Origin: Gammaproteobacteria bacterium
Lineage (GTDB): Bacteria; Pseudomonadota; Gammaproteobacteria; Burkholderiales; Burkholderiaceae_C
NCBI GenBank assembly: GCA_018828125.1
Contig: JAHJWB010000009.1
Span: forward strand, 124,001-188,000
Direction: 5' to 3'
Length of the DNA stretch: 64,000 nt
The notes below the pieces were generated by a model. That model saw only the letters and a program-made list of their open reading frames with translations. It made no database searches and had not been told where the DNA came from. Positions 1-6,746 of this stretch are shown piece by piece. The position numbers and the translations under genes are program-made. Each line of letters starts with the position of its first letter. The first letter of the stretch is position 1.

Positions 1-123
1 CAACTTCTTAGCGATGGCATAGCTCAGCTCCAGCTCTTCAGAGCTAAGGCGATCAGGTTCTGTCCGCATTGCAAGTGGCGGCGGCGGGCGCACGCCAGCG
101 GCGATCTGGTCAAAGTAGTCCAT
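1..123 (-). CDS. Phage early protein, N-terminal part only
   Basis: An ATG at 123 opens a frame that runs off the left edge of the window, giving 41 residues beginning MDYFDQIAAGVRPPPPL. It follows the stop of the upstream minus-strand gene by two bases, so the two are probably translationally coupled in the leftward early operon. No domain is recognisable in this fragment. Confidence 0.6.
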   Translation of the reverse strand, partial: MDYFDQIAAGVRPPPPLAMRTEPDRLSSEELELSYAIAKKL

Positions 124-125
124 GG

Positions 126-593
126 TCAGAGATCCAATTCCGGGTTGATGTGCTGGGCCACGTTCTGGCGGTGCCATGCCACGTGTTCCATGTGTGTGGT
201 CAGGGCGGCTAGAACAGTCGCGGGGTCTCCCGGCTTGGCGTAGTAGCCCGTGAGCAGCTGAATCGCTCTGGCAAAGTGCTCGTGCAACTCCACGATGTCG
301 GCATGCGCCAACTTGCGGCCTGTAGCGATCTGCACCAACATCCGACCATTGCTTGCCGCCATCCAGCGAGTCACGTAGTCCACGCCGCACGCCAACTCGT
401 AGGGGCGCAAAAGCACGAGCGGCATGCGCCCGTTCTGCAGCCACTTGTAAAGCGACCAGTGGTCCGCAAGGCCCATGTCCTCGGCAATGCGCTCCACGCT
501 CTTGTTCAGCCGTTCTCGGGCGTGCTCCTTGCACAGCTCCATCGCATTGCGCAGGCTGGTGGGCTGCAGGCTCTTCCAATTGCGGCGCGTCAT
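126..593 (-). CDS. Phage early regulatory-type protein (hypothetical)
   Basis: 155 aa starting MTRRNWKSLQ. I recall proteins of this look as conserved hypotheticals in the early region of BcepMu-like prophages. An N-terminal helical segment (about residues 15-60, containing AEDMGLADHWSLYKWLQNG) reads like a helix-turn-helix, so a DNA-binding role is possible but not shown. The frame extends 11 codons upstream to a TTG at 626, but the ATG at 593 is the more likely start. It is the first leftward gene visible after the divergent intergenic region at 594-704 and is tightly coupled to the gene ending off the left edge. Confidence 0.7.
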   Translation of the reverse strand: MTRRNWKSLQPTSLRNAMELCKEHARERLNKSVERIAEDMGLADHWSLYKWLQNGRMPLVLLRPYELACGVDYVTRWMAASNGRMLVQIATGRKLAHADIVELHEHFARAIQLLTGYYAKPGDPATVLAALTTHMEHVAWHRQNVAQHINPELDL

Positions 594-704
594 TGGATGA
601 ACCCCGCTGAGACACTCTCCAAACAAAACGCCGGATTGCTATGCCCTGTAAGGGTTTTCGGGCCGTACAGTGCGGCCCATACACAAACACCCGGGAGGCC
701 ATTG
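594..704. promoter_or_regulatory. Divergent promoter/operator region of early phage genes
   Basis: A 111-nt gap between two divergent genes. It contains a perfect inverted repeat GGGCCG-N7-CGGCCC at 660-678 and a smaller one, CCCT-GTA-AGGG, at 644-654. These are plausible operators for the phage regulators, but no promoter hexamers could be assigned with confidence. A clear ribosome binding site (GGGAGG, 693-698) serves the rightward gene. Confidence 0.4.
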
Positions 705-1043
705 ATGGACAACAAAGACTTCATCCAACTCAGCGACAGCGACGACGCGCTATACAGGGCCTTCGGCGTTCTGGTAGCGCAATTGCACCGTGGGCGGATC
801 ATTGAGGCCTCCGCACTGACTTCTGATATGCGGCTGCTGGCGAGCAAGATGGCGCAGGAGGAACCTGAGCGTCCGTTGAGTGCGCAGGGCTTGCGCCAGA
901 TCGCGGGGTCGATTGACGCTGCGACGCCGGGCTGGAGTGAGCTGCGTGCTGTGCAGGAGCTGTATCGCCCAGGTGTGCCAGGTTCAGAAAGCCTGAGAAC
1001 GGGAGGCTGCGCAGGGCACGTTCGCCCAGGCAGGGGCCAGTAA
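705..1043 (+). CDS. Hypothetical phage protein
   Basis: 112 aa starting MDNKDFIQLSD; the ATG at 705 has GGGAGG at 693-698. The first 90 or so residues look like a compact helical domain (DALYRAFGVLVAQLHRG). The C-terminal tail (GTGGCAGHVRP-like, rich in Gly and Arg) looks less conserved and may reflect a frame change near the end. It points rightward while the genes on both sides point leftward, so it sits alone between two early transcription units. I do not recognise the family. Confidence 0.5.
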   Translation: MDNKDFIQLSDSDDALYRAFGVLVAQLHRGRIIEASALTSDMRLLASKMAQEEPERPLSAQGLRQIAGSIDAATPGWSELRAVQELYRPGVPGSESLRTGGCAGHVRPGRGQ

Positions 1044-1064
1044 GATGCACGCTGGACATACCGC

Positions 1065-1313
1065 TCATGCCGCCGCCAGTTGAATGCGGGGCCGCACGAT
1101 CTGCTGCGAAACCGTGCCTTGCTTCAGGCCCAGTTCCACGGCGATGTTGTGGCTCTCGCCGCGCAGACATTTGCGCTGAGGGGCGCCTTCGTTGTCATTG
1201 ACGATCATGCAGACCAAGGTAGGCGAATAGCCGCGCTGCTTGGCCCAGTCTGAGTAAGCCAGCCCACGGCTGGCGAACTCTTCGCGGACCTGTTGGCGAG
1301 TTTTTAGGGGCAT
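1065..1313 (-). CDS. BcepMu gp16-family phage-associated DNA-binding protein
   Basis: 82 aa starting MPLKTRQQVREEFASRGLAY. The pattern 'QVR..F...G.sy.dWA...GYsp..V..iv' followed by 'RG.SH.IAVELGLK.G' matches what I know of the BcepMu gp16 family, a small HTH protein found next to the repressor of BcepMu-like phages. It is probably a transcriptional regulator of the lytic/lysogenic switch. It is transcribed leftward, divergent from the XRE repressor gene beginning at 1416, with a shared operator-like region between them. The family call is firm; the precise role is inferred. Confidence 0.8.
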   Translation of the reverse strand: MPLKTRQQVREEFASRGLAYSDWAKQRGYSPTLVCMIVNDNEGAPQRKCLRGESHNIAVELGLKQGTVSQQIVRPRIQLAAA

Positions 1314-1415
1314 GGTGGTGCGTCCTGTTTTGTGATCACTTGTTGGCGCAAGTGATGAGGGTTTAAAACTTGTTGAAGCGGATTATGGTACAGAAAACTG
1401 TGCCTTTCAATACAA
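1314..1415. promoter_or_regulatory. Switch-region operators between gp16-like gene and repressor
   Basis: Contains a perfect inverted repeat ATCACTTG-N6-CAAGTGAT at 1335-1356. Half of it (ACTTGTTG) recurs as a direct repeat at 1369-1376. A second, shorter dyad (GTACAG-AAAA-CTGTGC, one wobble pair) lies at 1388-1403, directly before the repressor start. The arrangement between two divergent regulator genes is what is expected of a repressor-controlled switch. The assignment to a particular protein is inference. Confidence 0.55.
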
Positions 1416-1829
1416 ATGAATCAGAAAATTGGTATTGGGGAGCGCATCCGAACCGAGCGAGAGCGGCTGGGGCTCTCGCAGCCAGCATTCGCTGCGCTGG
1501 GTGACGCATCAAAGAATTCGCAGCTGAGCTGGGAAAAAGAGGTGGCCTACCCGAACGCCAGGGTGCTTGCCGCATGGGCAGCAGTTGGCGCAGATGTCGC
1601 CTTCATCCTCACTGGGAGAACTGCTTCCAACTCACTCTCGTCGGAAGAGGAAACGCTGGTCGGCTACTTTCGAGCAGCCGAAGTGCCTGTGCGCCGTGCC
1701 GCCCTGGGTGCGCTACTTGGTGCGGCACAGACAACCGCGCCGCCGGGCGATGTGCATATGGTCAGTAGTCGCAACAAAGGCGGCATCCAGATCGGCTACA
1801 TGGCGGGCACTGTCAACAAGACGAAATAG
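1416..1829 (+). CDS. XRE-family helix-turn-helix phage repressor
   Basis: 137 aa. Residues 6-60 form a Cro/C1-type HTH (IGERIRTERERLGLSQPAFA ... NSQLSWEKEVAYPNARVLAAWA), followed by 'GADVAFILTGR', the usual end of this domain in phage repressors. The C-terminal half (residues 75-137) has no recognisable peptidase motif, so self-cleavage is not indicated. It is divergent from the gp16-family gene and likely keeps the lytic genes off. Two atypical features are a Gly/Asn-rich C-terminus and no strong Shine-Dalgarno sequence. Confidence 0.85.
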   Translation: MNQKIGIGERIRTERERLGLSQPAFAALGDASKNSQLSWEKEVAYPNARVLAAWAAVGADVAFILTGRTASNSLSSEEETLVGYFRAAEVPVRRAALGALLGAAQTTAPPGDVHMVSSRNKGGIQIGYMAGTVNKTK

Positions 1830-1906
1830 CAGACGCTGGCGCAATAGATCGACAATTCAATTTGGTTACAAATCGCCACAATGCATCCAACACAAAAGGA
1901 GGATGG

Positions 1907-2272
1907 ATGTCGAACTTGGCGCGTCTGGATCAAGCGGAGAGAAGAAACATAACGATGCGCAACGCGGTGCTGCAGATCGGCGAGATGAACGGGTGCCTGC
2001 ACGTAGTTGAGCAGCTCACGGTGGTGATGAGGCCCTGTGAGTGCTTCGGCTGCGGTTGCGCGCACCAAGAGCGAGGAAAGACAGCAGACGGCGCATTTAT
2101 GCCGCTGATGGCGACGGGAATGTTTCTTTGTTGGCTGCTTGCAGCGCTTTGCATCTCCGGCTCGCACGCGTCTCTGGTTGCAGGCCCGGTGTTAGTTCTC
2201 GTAGGGGTGCTTAGTCTGTGCGCGGTTCACCTGTTAGCACGCGACGGCGACTCCACTGAGGACGTTGGATGA
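1907..2272 (+). CDS. Small predicted inner-membrane phage protein
   Basis: 121 aa starting MSNLARLDQAERRN. The start is fixed by a strong ribosome binding site (AAAGGAGG, 1895-1902). Two hydrophobic segments are visible near the C-terminus, around residues 64-83 (FMPLMATGMFLCWLLAALCI) and 90-110, with a short acidic tail. A CxCxC cluster (CECFGCGC) lies just before the first segment. It follows the repressor in the same direction and may be expressed in the lysogen. The function is unknown; a superinfection-exclusion or regulatory role would be speculation. Confidence 0.6.
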   Translation: MSNLARLDQAERRNITMRNAVLQIGEMNGCLHVVEQLTVVMRPCECFGCGCAHQERGKTADGAFMPLMATGMFLCWLLAALCISGSHASLVAGPVLVLVGVLSLCAVHLLARDGDSTEDVG

Positions 2273-2346
2273 GGGGCCAGCTCGACCCGAAGAGTCAAGT
2301 CATCAACTCATAGCCCGGGCGCAGCGGCAAGAACTTGGAGGAATGG

Positions 2347-2871
2347 ATGAAAAAATGCACTCTCAACCTGTACATAGCTGCAGGTCTTGCCTTTTTTGGC
2401 GGGGCGGCTCACGCGGACTCAGGCTTTGAAATCAAGGGCCTGAAGATCGGCATGAGTGAGGCTGAATTCAAGAAAATCAATCCAAGCGCAAAGTGCGCGC
2501 TCTCAGCACGCGACCCGTCATGGGACAAGACGGTGAAAGATCGCCGGACGTGCAGCGTGCCAGGATTCACGCTCGCAACGAAGAAAGCCCAGAGCTCGCA
2601 GTTTTTGTTCTTTGAGGACAAACTTGGCTCGTGGAACGCATCCTTCTATGAGTTCTATGGAAAAGACCTGCAGGGAGCTTTGACAGAGAAATTTGGGGCG
2701 CCACTGATGGAGCCCCGTTTCCCCGGCGTTTCATGGAAATCGGGCAGCACGCTGATGCAACTTGTCTTCACCGGCAGTTCGGCGCTGTTGGTCGTTCAGT
2801 CCGACATTTCCACCGATTGGGGGTTGAAGCTCCAGGAGTTCAAGCTCCGCAAGGGCAAGGCCGATCTGTGA
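2347..2871 (+). CDS. Secreted protein, first gene of nuclease cargo cassette
   Basis: 174 aa starting at the ATG at 2347, behind TTGGAGGA (2336-2343). A signal peptide is clear: MKKCTLNLYIAAGLAFFGGA then AHA^DSG, so the mature protein begins near residue 24 and is periplasmic. The mature N-terminus 'GFEIKGLKIGMSEAEFKKINP' resembles a motif seen in small periplasmic proteins of betaproteobacteria, but I know no function for it. Two Cys (in AKCAL and RTCSV) could form a disulfide. The stop overlaps the GTG of the next gene by 4 bases. The cassette has lower GC than the phage core, consistent with separately acquired cargo. Confidence 0.8.
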   Translation: MKKCTLNLYIAAGLAFFGGAAHADSGFEIKGLKIGMSEAEFKKINPSAKCALSARDPSWDKTVKDRRTCSVPGFTLATKKAQSSQFLFFEDKLGSWNASFYEFYGKDLQGALTEKFGAPLMEPRFPGVSWKSGSTLMQLVFTGSSALLVVQSDISTDWGLKLQEFKLRKGKADL

Positions 2872-3182
2872 ATTCTGTGCGCGCTTGCATCGCCTTGGTC
2901 GCTGGTTTCATGCTGATGCAGCCTGAACTGCATGCCCGCATCCCGCGCTCATCTGCAGCTGTAGCTGAATTCAAACGTGCCAATCCTTGTCCCATCAATA
3001 GCGCCAGGCGCGGCCCTTGCCCTGGGTACGAGGTCGATCACATTGAGCCACTGTGCGCTGGTGGACCAGATACTCCAGCAAACATGCAGTGGCTTACCCG
3101 CCAGTCTCACCGTTCCAAAACTCGCTTTGATGTGAAGCGTTGTTACGCGGTGAGGAGACCTTTAAAGCTCGGATATCAATGA
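2868..3182 (+). CDS. Exported HNH-endonuclease-like protein
   Basis: 104 aa from a GTG at 2868 that overlaps the preceding stop (GTGA). Residues 1-23 form a signal peptide ending LHA^RIP. The mature part carries 'F.RANPCP...RGPCPGYEVDHIEPLCAGGPDTPANMQW', with D57-H58, then G65-G66 and N72, which is the core of small HNH nucleases of the 'ACPGYVIDHI.PL' type. The third catalytic position is less clear (RQSHRSKTRFD). C41, C51 and C63 may form disulfides. An exported HNH protein should act in the periplasm. Adjacent genes suggest a shared function. The fold is well supported; nuclease activity and role are inferred. Confidence 0.8.
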   Translation: MNSVRACIALVAGFMLMQPELHARIPRSSAAVAEFKRANPCPINSARRGPCPGYEVDHIEPLCAGGPDTPANMQWLTRQSHRSKTRFDVKRCYAVRRPLKLGYQ

Positions 3183-3183
3183 A

Positions 3184-4242
3184 ATGATGCAGCCCCAGTC
3201 AATCGCCTTCGAGCAGATCGTGGTGGACCTTCTCAAAAGGACAGGACATACGGACGTTCGGTCCAATGTCGTACTGGAGTATCCAGGACGTCCCTTCTCA
3301 GAAGTTGACATTCTCTTTGGACCACCTCAGGATTTGACGGTTGTTGAGGTAAAGCACTACAGGTACAGATCACCACCTAAAGCAGATCTAATTGTTAGGG
3401 CGCTTGCCACCCTGGCAAAAGCCAAGAAAACCGCTCATGCGAAGAATAAGCTTCTGGTCATGTCGTGTCCGCTAGGACCGGCGTTTAAAGCGTACGCCCA
3501 AGCATTCGACAGCACAGCGGTTTGGGATGGGCCGATGCTTTTTCAAGCTGCCGCTCCTCATCCCGATCTCATAAGTCGACTAGAAATCGCATTGGAGATC
3601 ACACTTTCTGAAGCGATGTTAGGCCTGCAAGCCGAGAGCCCCGTAAAGGTGCTGGAAGCAGATCAGGCCGCGCCGGAATTAGAAAGTAGCGTCCCGCCTG
3701 AGCCAGCTCGAAAAGGGAAGGCACTTGCCGAGGAACTTCTCAGAATTCCTCCGGGGAGGAAAGACGCAACCTTGTTTGAGAACAAATGCATTGAAGCATT
3801 GAAATACCTTTTCGAGTCAGATCTGTTCGGCTGGCATGAGCAGCACAGCACAGTCGACGGTCTCCATAGGCGCGATCTTATCTGCCGGGTCTTGCCAAAT
3901 TCTGAAGTCTGGAAGTTCATGCTTCGCGATCTGGAGAGCAGATATGTAATCTTTGAATTCAAGAACTACACGGACGAAATTACCCAATCGGAAATCATCT
4001 CAACGGAACGGTATCTTTACCCCAAGGCACTTCGCAAAGTCGCGATCCTCATCTCCCCGAAGGGTTGCACCGTGTCTGCAGCTAATGTTGTGCAGGGTGC
4101 GATGCGAGAGCATGGAAAGCTAATGCTTTCGCTCAAAGTTAGCAATATTGTCGAGTGGCTAAAAGGCAAGGACGAAGGATCGGACCCCAACACCTATCTA
4201 TTCGCCCACATCGACGACTTCCTAATGCGCCTTGGTCGCTAG
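3184..4242 (+). CDS. Tandem PD-(D/E)XK nuclease-fold protein (candidate defence effector)
   Basis: 352 aa with two restriction-endonuclease-like halves. The first half has an N-terminal helix with E10 (FEQIVVDLLKRTG), D42 (SEVDILF) and E55-x-K57 (VVEVKHY). The second repeats the pattern with E199 (LFENKCIEALKYLF), D231 (RRDLICRV) and E258-x-K260 (VIFEFKNY), followed by a QxxxxxxxRY helix. A charged linker (residues 150-185) joins them. No signal peptide is present, so it is cytoplasmic. It starts one base after the HNH gene's stop. Both active-site sets appear intact, which is unusual. It could be an anti-phage nuclease, a Mrr-like enzyme or a DNA-repair protein. The target is unknown. Confidence 0.75.
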   Translation: MMQPQSIAFEQIVVDLLKRTGHTDVRSNVVLEYPGRPFSEVDILFGPPQDLTVVEVKHYRYRSPPKADLIVRALATLAKAKKTAHAKNKLLVMSCPLGPAFKAYAQAFDSTAVWDGPMLFQAAAPHPDLISRLEIALEITLSEAMLGLQAESPVKVLEADQAAPELESSVPPEPARKGKALAEELLRIPPGRKDATLFENKCIEALKYLFESDLFGWHEQHSTVDGLHRRDLICRVLPNSEVWKFMLRDLESRYVIFEFKNYTDEITQSEIISTERYLYPKALRKVAILISPKGCTVSAANVVQGAMREHGKLMLSLKVSNIVEWLKGKDEGSDPNTYLFAHIDDFLMRLGR

Positions 4243-4265
4243 CGAGATTTCCGTGCCACCTGCAC

Positions 4266-4291
4266 GCATTTAAGGTCCTGGTTCCCAATAC
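4266..4291 (+). promoter_or_regulatory. Shared motif upstream of lysis genes (candidate late promoter)
   Basis: GGTCCTGGTTCCCAATAC at 4274-4291 is identical to 13715-13732. Extending leftward to 4266 keeps 5 of 8 further bases. The copy lies 69 nt before the holin gene; the other lies 31 nt before the protease gene. In Mu the late promoters Plys and PI sit upstream of lys and gene I, which is the same pair of positions. No conventional sigma-70 boxes are obvious. An activator-dependent late promoter is the preferred reading. A cargo insertion junction is the alternative. Confidence 0.55.
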
Positions 4292-4314
4292 ACGCGGCCC
4301 CGAGACGGGAAAAC

Positions 4315-4337
4315 TGATGACTTTCAATCAGTCATCA
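4315..4337 (+). other. Hairpin in the leader of the holin gene
   Basis: Perfect 8-bp inverted repeat TGATGACT-TTCAATC-AGTCATCA in the untranslated stretch between the candidate late promoter and the holin ATG at 4360. There is no T-run, so it is not a typical terminator. It may stabilise the late mRNA or control lysis timing. Its right arm (AGTCATCA) plus AC recurs as AGTCATCAAC at 2298-2307, on the other side of the nuclease cassette. Confidence 0.45.
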
Positions 4338-4359
4338 ACCCCATCGGAGTCACCGTGTA

Positions 4360-4719
4360 ATGCGAGAGATCATCCCCGCTTGGTTGCGCGCGCCGCGCAC
4401 CTCCACCTGGCTTGTGGTTGCCGCCATCTTGCTGGTGTGCATCGCCATCGTTGCGCCAGTCCAGTTGCCTGTCGTCCTCTACAAAGCCTGCCTGGTGGCC
4501 CTTGCCGCCGTCCTGGGCTACTGGCTCGACCGCGCACTTTTCCCCTACGCCCGGCCTGACGGCTACCTGCACCACGACTGGCGGTACGGAACCGAAGAGC
4601 CCGAGGGTGATGTGGACTACCCAGTGGTCCAAGGCTACATCCGCGTCTTCACCGCCGCCATGCTTCGCCGCGCCATTGTGGTCGGCTGCGTGGTCCTGGG
4701 CATGGCTGCAGGGCTGTGA
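4360..4719 (+). CDS. Putative holin (phage 2/3-TM type)
   Basis: 119 aa. Hydrophobic segments are seen at about residues 16-35 (WLVVAAILLVCIAIVA), 38-56 and 98-119, separated by a polar loop containing 'LDRALFPYARPDGY'. That loop pattern is typical of the putative 2/3 TM holin family found in BcepMu-like and Mu-like phages. Holins oligomerise in the inner membrane and time lysis. The stop overlaps the start of the endolysin gene. Its position heading the lysis cassette supports the call. Confidence 0.75.
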   Translation: MREIIPAWLRAPRTSTWLVVAAILLVCIAIVAPVQLPVVLYKACLVALAAVLGYWLDRALFPYARPDGYLHHDWRYGTEEPEGDVDYPVVQGYIRVFTAAMLRRAIVVGCVVLGMAAGL

Positions 4720-5333
4720 TGCGTTGGCATTCCCGCGTGCCTGCCCTGGTCTGGCTGGGCGTTGCGGCCTTGGCCGTAGCCACCAGTTGCGCCCAGGCCC
4801 AAGTGCCACAAGCTGCACAGCAGCACCGCGCGCTACTCACCCGCACGGCCCATGCGGTGTGGGGCCTTGATGCCCCCATCGCCGTGTTTGCCGCCCAGGT
4901 GCACCAAGAAAGCGCCTGGCGCCCCAGCGCGGTCTCTCACGTCGGCGCTCAAGGCCTCGCCCAGTTCATGCCCGGCACCACACGGTGGATAGCGGGCCTG
5001 CACCCGGAACTGGCCGCACAGCAACCCTACAACCCAGCATGGGCGATGCGAGCCCTGGTCACCTACGACCGCTGGCTCTACAACCGCACCCCCACTCGCT
5101 ACACGCCCTACGAGCGCATGTGGGTGGCACTGCGCAGCTACAACGGCGGGCTAGGCCATTGGCAGGCAGAGGCGGCGGCTACCGGGGCCGCGCAGCCAAC
5201 GCTTGCCCAGGTCGATGCGGCATGCGGCAAAGCCCGCCGTGCGGCCGTGCATTGCCGGGAAAACCTGGGCTACCCCCACCGCATCCTGGTGGTGCTGCAA
5301 CCGCGCTACCTGCAGTGGGGGCCTGGGCTATGA
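4719..5333 (+). CDS. Endolysin: SLT-type lytic transglycosylase
   Basis: 204 aa from the ATG at 4719 (a GTG at 4716 is in frame one codon earlier). An N-terminal hydrophobic segment (WHSRVPALVWLGVAALAVATSCAQA) is a cleavable signal or SAR sequence, so the enzyme can reach the periplasm by the Sec route. The transglycosylase SLT core follows: 'FAAQVHQESAWRP' with catalytic Glu near residue 64, 'SHVGAQGLAQFMPGT', 'NPAWAMRALVTYDRWL' and 'ALRSYNGG'. It cleaves peptidoglycan between MurNAc and GlcNAc. It overlaps the holin gene upstream and the i-spanin gene downstream by 4 bases. Confidence 0.9.
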   Translation: MRWHSRVPALVWLGVAALAVATSCAQAQVPQAAQQHRALLTRTAHAVWGLDAPIAVFAAQVHQESAWRPSAVSHVGAQGLAQFMPGTTRWIAGLHPELAAQQPYNPAWAMRALVTYDRWLYNRTPTRYTPYERMWVALRSYNGGLGHWQAEAAATGAAQPTLAQVDAACGKARRAAVHCRENLGYPHRILVVLQPRYLQWGPGL

Positions 5334-5767
5334 GCGCGGCCTCTACCGTTGCAGTTGCGGGCCTGCTCGTCGCCATCGCCGCAGGCATTGGTGGGTACGG
5401 CTATGGGTTGGACCAAGGCAAGGCGCTGGAGAAGGGCCACCAAGACGCTCAAGCCCTTGATGCGATCACCAAACAGATCACGGCCCATGCCGACCTGGTC
5501 AAGCGCTCCGGCGCCGCCAGCAAGGGCATGCGCGCTGCTACGGCCCAGCTCGAAAAGGCCAACACCCAAACCACAACGGAGATCGCCGATGCGCTCACCA
5601 CTACGGCCACTGATCGCGTTGGCTGCGTGTTTCCTGCTGGCGTCATGCGCGGCCTCGACGAAGCCCGCGCCCGCGCTGCCCAAGCCGCTGCCAGCGGAGT
5701 ACGCGGTGCGCTGCCCGGCGCCGCCGCCAGCCCCACGGAGCCTGCAGGTGGACCCGGTAGCCCTTGA
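5330..5767 (+). CDS. Rz-like i-spanin
   Basis: 145 aa starting MSAASTVAVAGLLVAIAAG. A single N-terminal membrane segment (residues 5-27) is followed by a long charged helical stretch ('LDQGKALEKGHQDAQALDAITKQITAHADLVKRS'), the layout of lambda Rz-type inner-membrane spanins. The start overlaps the endolysin stop (ATGA). A second gene, the Rz1-like lipoprotein, begins inside it in another frame at 5589. Together they would fuse the inner and outer membranes in the last step of lysis. Confidence 0.8.
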   Translation: MSAASTVAVAGLLVAIAAGIGGYGYGLDQGKALEKGHQDAQALDAITKQITAHADLVKRSGAASKGMRAATAQLEKANTQTTTEIADALTTTATDRVGCVFPAGVMRGLDEARARAAQAAASGVRGALPGAAASPTEPAGGPGSP

Positions 5768-5855
5768 GCTCAAGTCCATGTACGACCTTTACGGCCTGTG
5801 CGCCGGGCGCATGACGGATCTCCTGAACTGGCTGGATACGGAGGACGCCCGTTGA
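5589..5855 (+). CDS. Rz1-like o-spanin lipoprotein, nested in the Rz gene
   Basis: 88 aa in a different frame from the Rz-like gene, starting inside it and continuing 88 bases beyond it. The N-terminus MRSPLRPLIALAACFLLASC is a lipoprotein signal with the lipobox LASC (Cys20). The mature part is Pro-rich (KPAPALPKPLPAEY, PAPPPAPRSL), typical of outer-membrane spanins. Nested Rz/Rz1 pairs are well known in phages. The stop overlaps the TTG start of the next gene (TTGA). Confidence 0.85.
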   Translation: MRSPLRPLIALAACFLLASCAASTKPAPALPKPLPAEYAVRCPAPPPAPRSLQVDPVALELKSMYDLYGLCAGRMTDLLNWLDTEDAR

Positions 5856-6088
5856 CTGACGACATAGACCGCGCCCAGGCGCGGGAGGCGCAGATGCTGG
5901 CCGATGCTCTGCGCGACCAAGCACGCCGCGCAGGCCTGGCCGGAAAGACAACTGCCGACTCTGCCGAGTTCTGCCAGGCGCGTGGTTGTGGAGAAGAGAT
6001 CCCGGACACCCGGCGCAATGCGCTGCCAGGTGTCCAGTTGTGTGTGGCGTGCCAAGCGCGCCAGGAAAAGAAGGTAGGCCACCGGTGA
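5852..6088 (+). CDS. TraR/DksA-type zinc-finger protein
   Basis: 78 aa from a TTG at 5852, preceded by GGAGGAC (5840-5846). The C-terminal half carries the TraR/DksA C4 finger: 'FCQARGCGEEIPDTRRNALPGVQLCVACQ', with CX4C and CX2C pairs. An N-terminal helix (DIDRAQAREAQMLADALRDQ) matches the short coiled region of phage-borne members. Such proteins bind RNA polymerase through the secondary channel, or are small regulators of unknown target in Mu-like phages. It overlaps Rz1 and the following gene by 4 bases each. Confidence 0.85.
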   Translation: MTDDIDRAQAREAQMLADALRDQARRAGLAGKTTADSAEFCQARGCGEEIPDTRRNALPGVQLCVACQARQEKKVGHR

Positions 6089-6432
6089 CCCTGCAGATCG
6101 ACTTTTGGCAACTGTTGGGCCTCGGCCTCACGCTCTTATCCGGCTTTGCCGGAATCATCTTTGGCGCGGGGCGCTTTATCGCCGGGCAGTTTGAGCAGCG
6201 AATCAACGAGCGCTTTGATGTGCTGCAGAAGGCCCGCGAAGCCGAGGCCCAGGGCATCACCAACCTGGAGCGTGAATTCCTGCGCTGGCAGGCCGATCTG
6301 CCTTTGCACTACGTGCGGCGCGAGGACTACGTGCGCGGCCAATCCATCGTCGAGGCAAAGCTCGATGGCCTGGCAACCAAGATCGACAACGCGCAACTGC
6401 GCGCATCCATGAAAGACCGAGGGAGCCTATGA
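6085..6432 (+). CDS. Mu gp25-like DUF2730 membrane protein
   Basis: 115 aa from a GTG overlapping the previous stop. One N-terminal membrane segment (residues 9-30, LLGLGLTLLSGFAGIIFGAG) is followed by a coiled coil ('FEQRINERFDVLQKAREAEAQGITNLEREF') and 'LPLHYVRREDYVRGQSIVEAKLDGLATKID'. The 'YVRREDYVR...ID.KLD.L..KID' ending is the pattern I know for DUF2730 proteins such as Mu gp25. The function is unknown. It sits in the conserved block between the lysis and packaging genes. Confidence 0.75.
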   Translation: MTLQIDFWQLLGLGLTLLSGFAGIIFGAGRFIAGQFEQRINERFDVLQKAREAEAQGITNLEREFLRWQADLPLHYVRREDYVRGQSIVEAKLDGLATKIDNAQLRASMKDRGSL

Positions 6433-6743
6433 GCACCACCATCGACACTGCCCGCATCCGCCGCGAGAACCTTCGATGGCTGATCGTTCTAACCCTGAAC
6501 AACGCTCGCCCTATCGGTGCGTTTGAAGGCCCAATCCTGAGCGTTGCGCAATCAGAGTATCCCGACGCCACCCCGCTGGAACTTCGGCGCGAGCTGGATT
6601 ACCTGCACGACCGCGACCTGGTCAAACTGGACAAGCAGCCATCCGGCCGCTGGTTTGCCGACTTGACCCGCATAGGCGTTGACCTGGCCGAATACACGAT
6701 CCCTTGCGAGCCAGGCATTGCCCGGCCCGCGAAGTACTGGTAA
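6429..6743 (+). CDS. VpaChn25_0724-family phage protein (winged-helix-like)
   Basis: 104 aa. The sequence 'ENLRWLIVLTLNNARPIGAFEGPILSVAQSE' and 'LRRELDYLHDRDLVKL' followed by 'GRWFADLTRIGVDLAEY' fits a small winged-helix family found in Mu-like phages (I recall VpaChn25_0724 as its family name). The beta-wing and recognition-helix pattern suggests nucleic acid binding, but no role is established. It overlaps the DUF2730 gene by 4 bases and precedes the DUF3486 gene. Confidence 0.75.
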   Translation: MSTTIDTARIRRENLRWLIVLTLNNARPIGAFEGPILSVAQSEYPDATPLELRRELDYLHDRDLVKLDKQPSGRWFADLTRIGVDLAEYTIPCEPGIARPAKYW

Positions 6744-6746
6744 GCC

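Noticed and set aside
276..704. Upstream extension of the gene at 705-1043
   Set aside because: It lies antisense to the early gene at 126-593; the ATG at 705 has a good ribosome binding site.
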